Positions 14,007 to 14,173 of a DNA stretch of 14,173 nt are shown one piece after another. Position 1 is the stretch's first letter, and each line of letters begins with the position of its first letter. The notes beneath the pieces were generated by a model. It had not been told where the DNA came from and did not search any database. It saw only the letters and a program-made list of their open reading frames with translations. The DNA comes from Nitrospinota bacterium (GTDB taxonomy: Bacteria; Nitrospinota_A; JADGAW01): the NCBI GenBank assembly GCA_015231815.1, contig JADGAW010000036.1, positions 1-14,173 on the forward strand, in the 5' to 3' direction. Both the position numbers and the translations under genes were made by a program.

Positions 14007-14173
14007 AATAAAACATAAAAAGAGGTAAGGATTCAAGAGTCAGGTATTTTTTTTTTACTTAATCCCGAACCCCTCTGCTCCTTTAACCCTTATCTATTTA
14101 ATTACGCCTCAACAGTTCGACAACCCGGCAAACCCGGAAATTCACCGAAAAACCACAGGACCAGAAATATTAG

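Noticed and set aside
14028..14056. T10 run on the + strand (14047-14056), possible intrinsic terminator
   Set aside because: The bases before it form at best a five-pair stem with a two-base loop, and no + strand gene ends there.
14102..14173. Minus-strand frame open from the right edge to a TAA at 14104-14102 (23 codons), possibly the end of a gene upstream of thrC
   Set aside because: It is too short to separate from chance, has no recognisable motif, and other frames in the same stretch are also open for similar lengths.

Overview
The window comes from an AT-rich bacterium, roughly 38-40% GC by eye. It carries no rRNA, tRNA or other taxonomic marker. Start codons are mixed: ATG, one GTG and at least two TTG. 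Some genes have a clear Shine-Dalgarno sequence (the cysteine operon, the radical SAM gene, the HAD gene) and others have none (hypE, the ABC exporter). A low-GC member of the FCB/Chlorobi-Ignavibacteria kind would fit, but this is a guess. The presence of hypE implies the cell matures a [NiFe] hydrogenase. I see no CRISPR array, insertion sequence or complete prophage.

Layout. Positions 1-114 hold the tail of an unidentified + strand gene. Positions 155-474 (-) hold a broken STAS-like (DUF4325-type) gene that standard ORF calling misses. hypE follows (519-1571, -), isolated from other hyp genes and divergent from recN (1760-3457, +). recN is tightly followed by a GTG-started B12-type radical SAM protein with a C-terminal TPR tail (3468-5240). 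A YraN-family nuclease-like gene (5273-5644, -) is divergent from an ABC exporter half-transporter (5820-7625, +). The exporter is translationally coupled to a TTG-started HAD-family gene (7609-8304), which converges with and overlaps a membrane-anchored family 2 glycosyltransferase (8293-9207, -, TTG start). Then comes a divergent pair of DNA-binding genes: an XRE/CI-like regulator (9357-10046, -) and a small Ner/Nlp-like HTH gene (10201-10509, +), with a perfect palindrome between them.

The right end is one - strand operon: thrC, a CysO-type sulfur carrier, a MoeB/ThiF-type activating enzyme and a CysM-type cysteine synthase. The last three match the protein-thiocarboxylate route to cysteine known from Mycobacterium. 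MoeB adenylates the carrier C-terminus, sulfur is loaded as a thiocarboxylate, and CysM transfers it to an activated serine, probably O-phosphoserine. The carrier ends in Gly-Gly-Lys rather than Gly-Gly, so it should need proteolytic trimming. No JAMM protease is in the window, and the activating enzyme has no rhodanese domain. A strong hairpin without a U-tract sits between moeB and cysM. This operon is the most interesting system here; the regulator pair and the decayed STAS-like gene come next.
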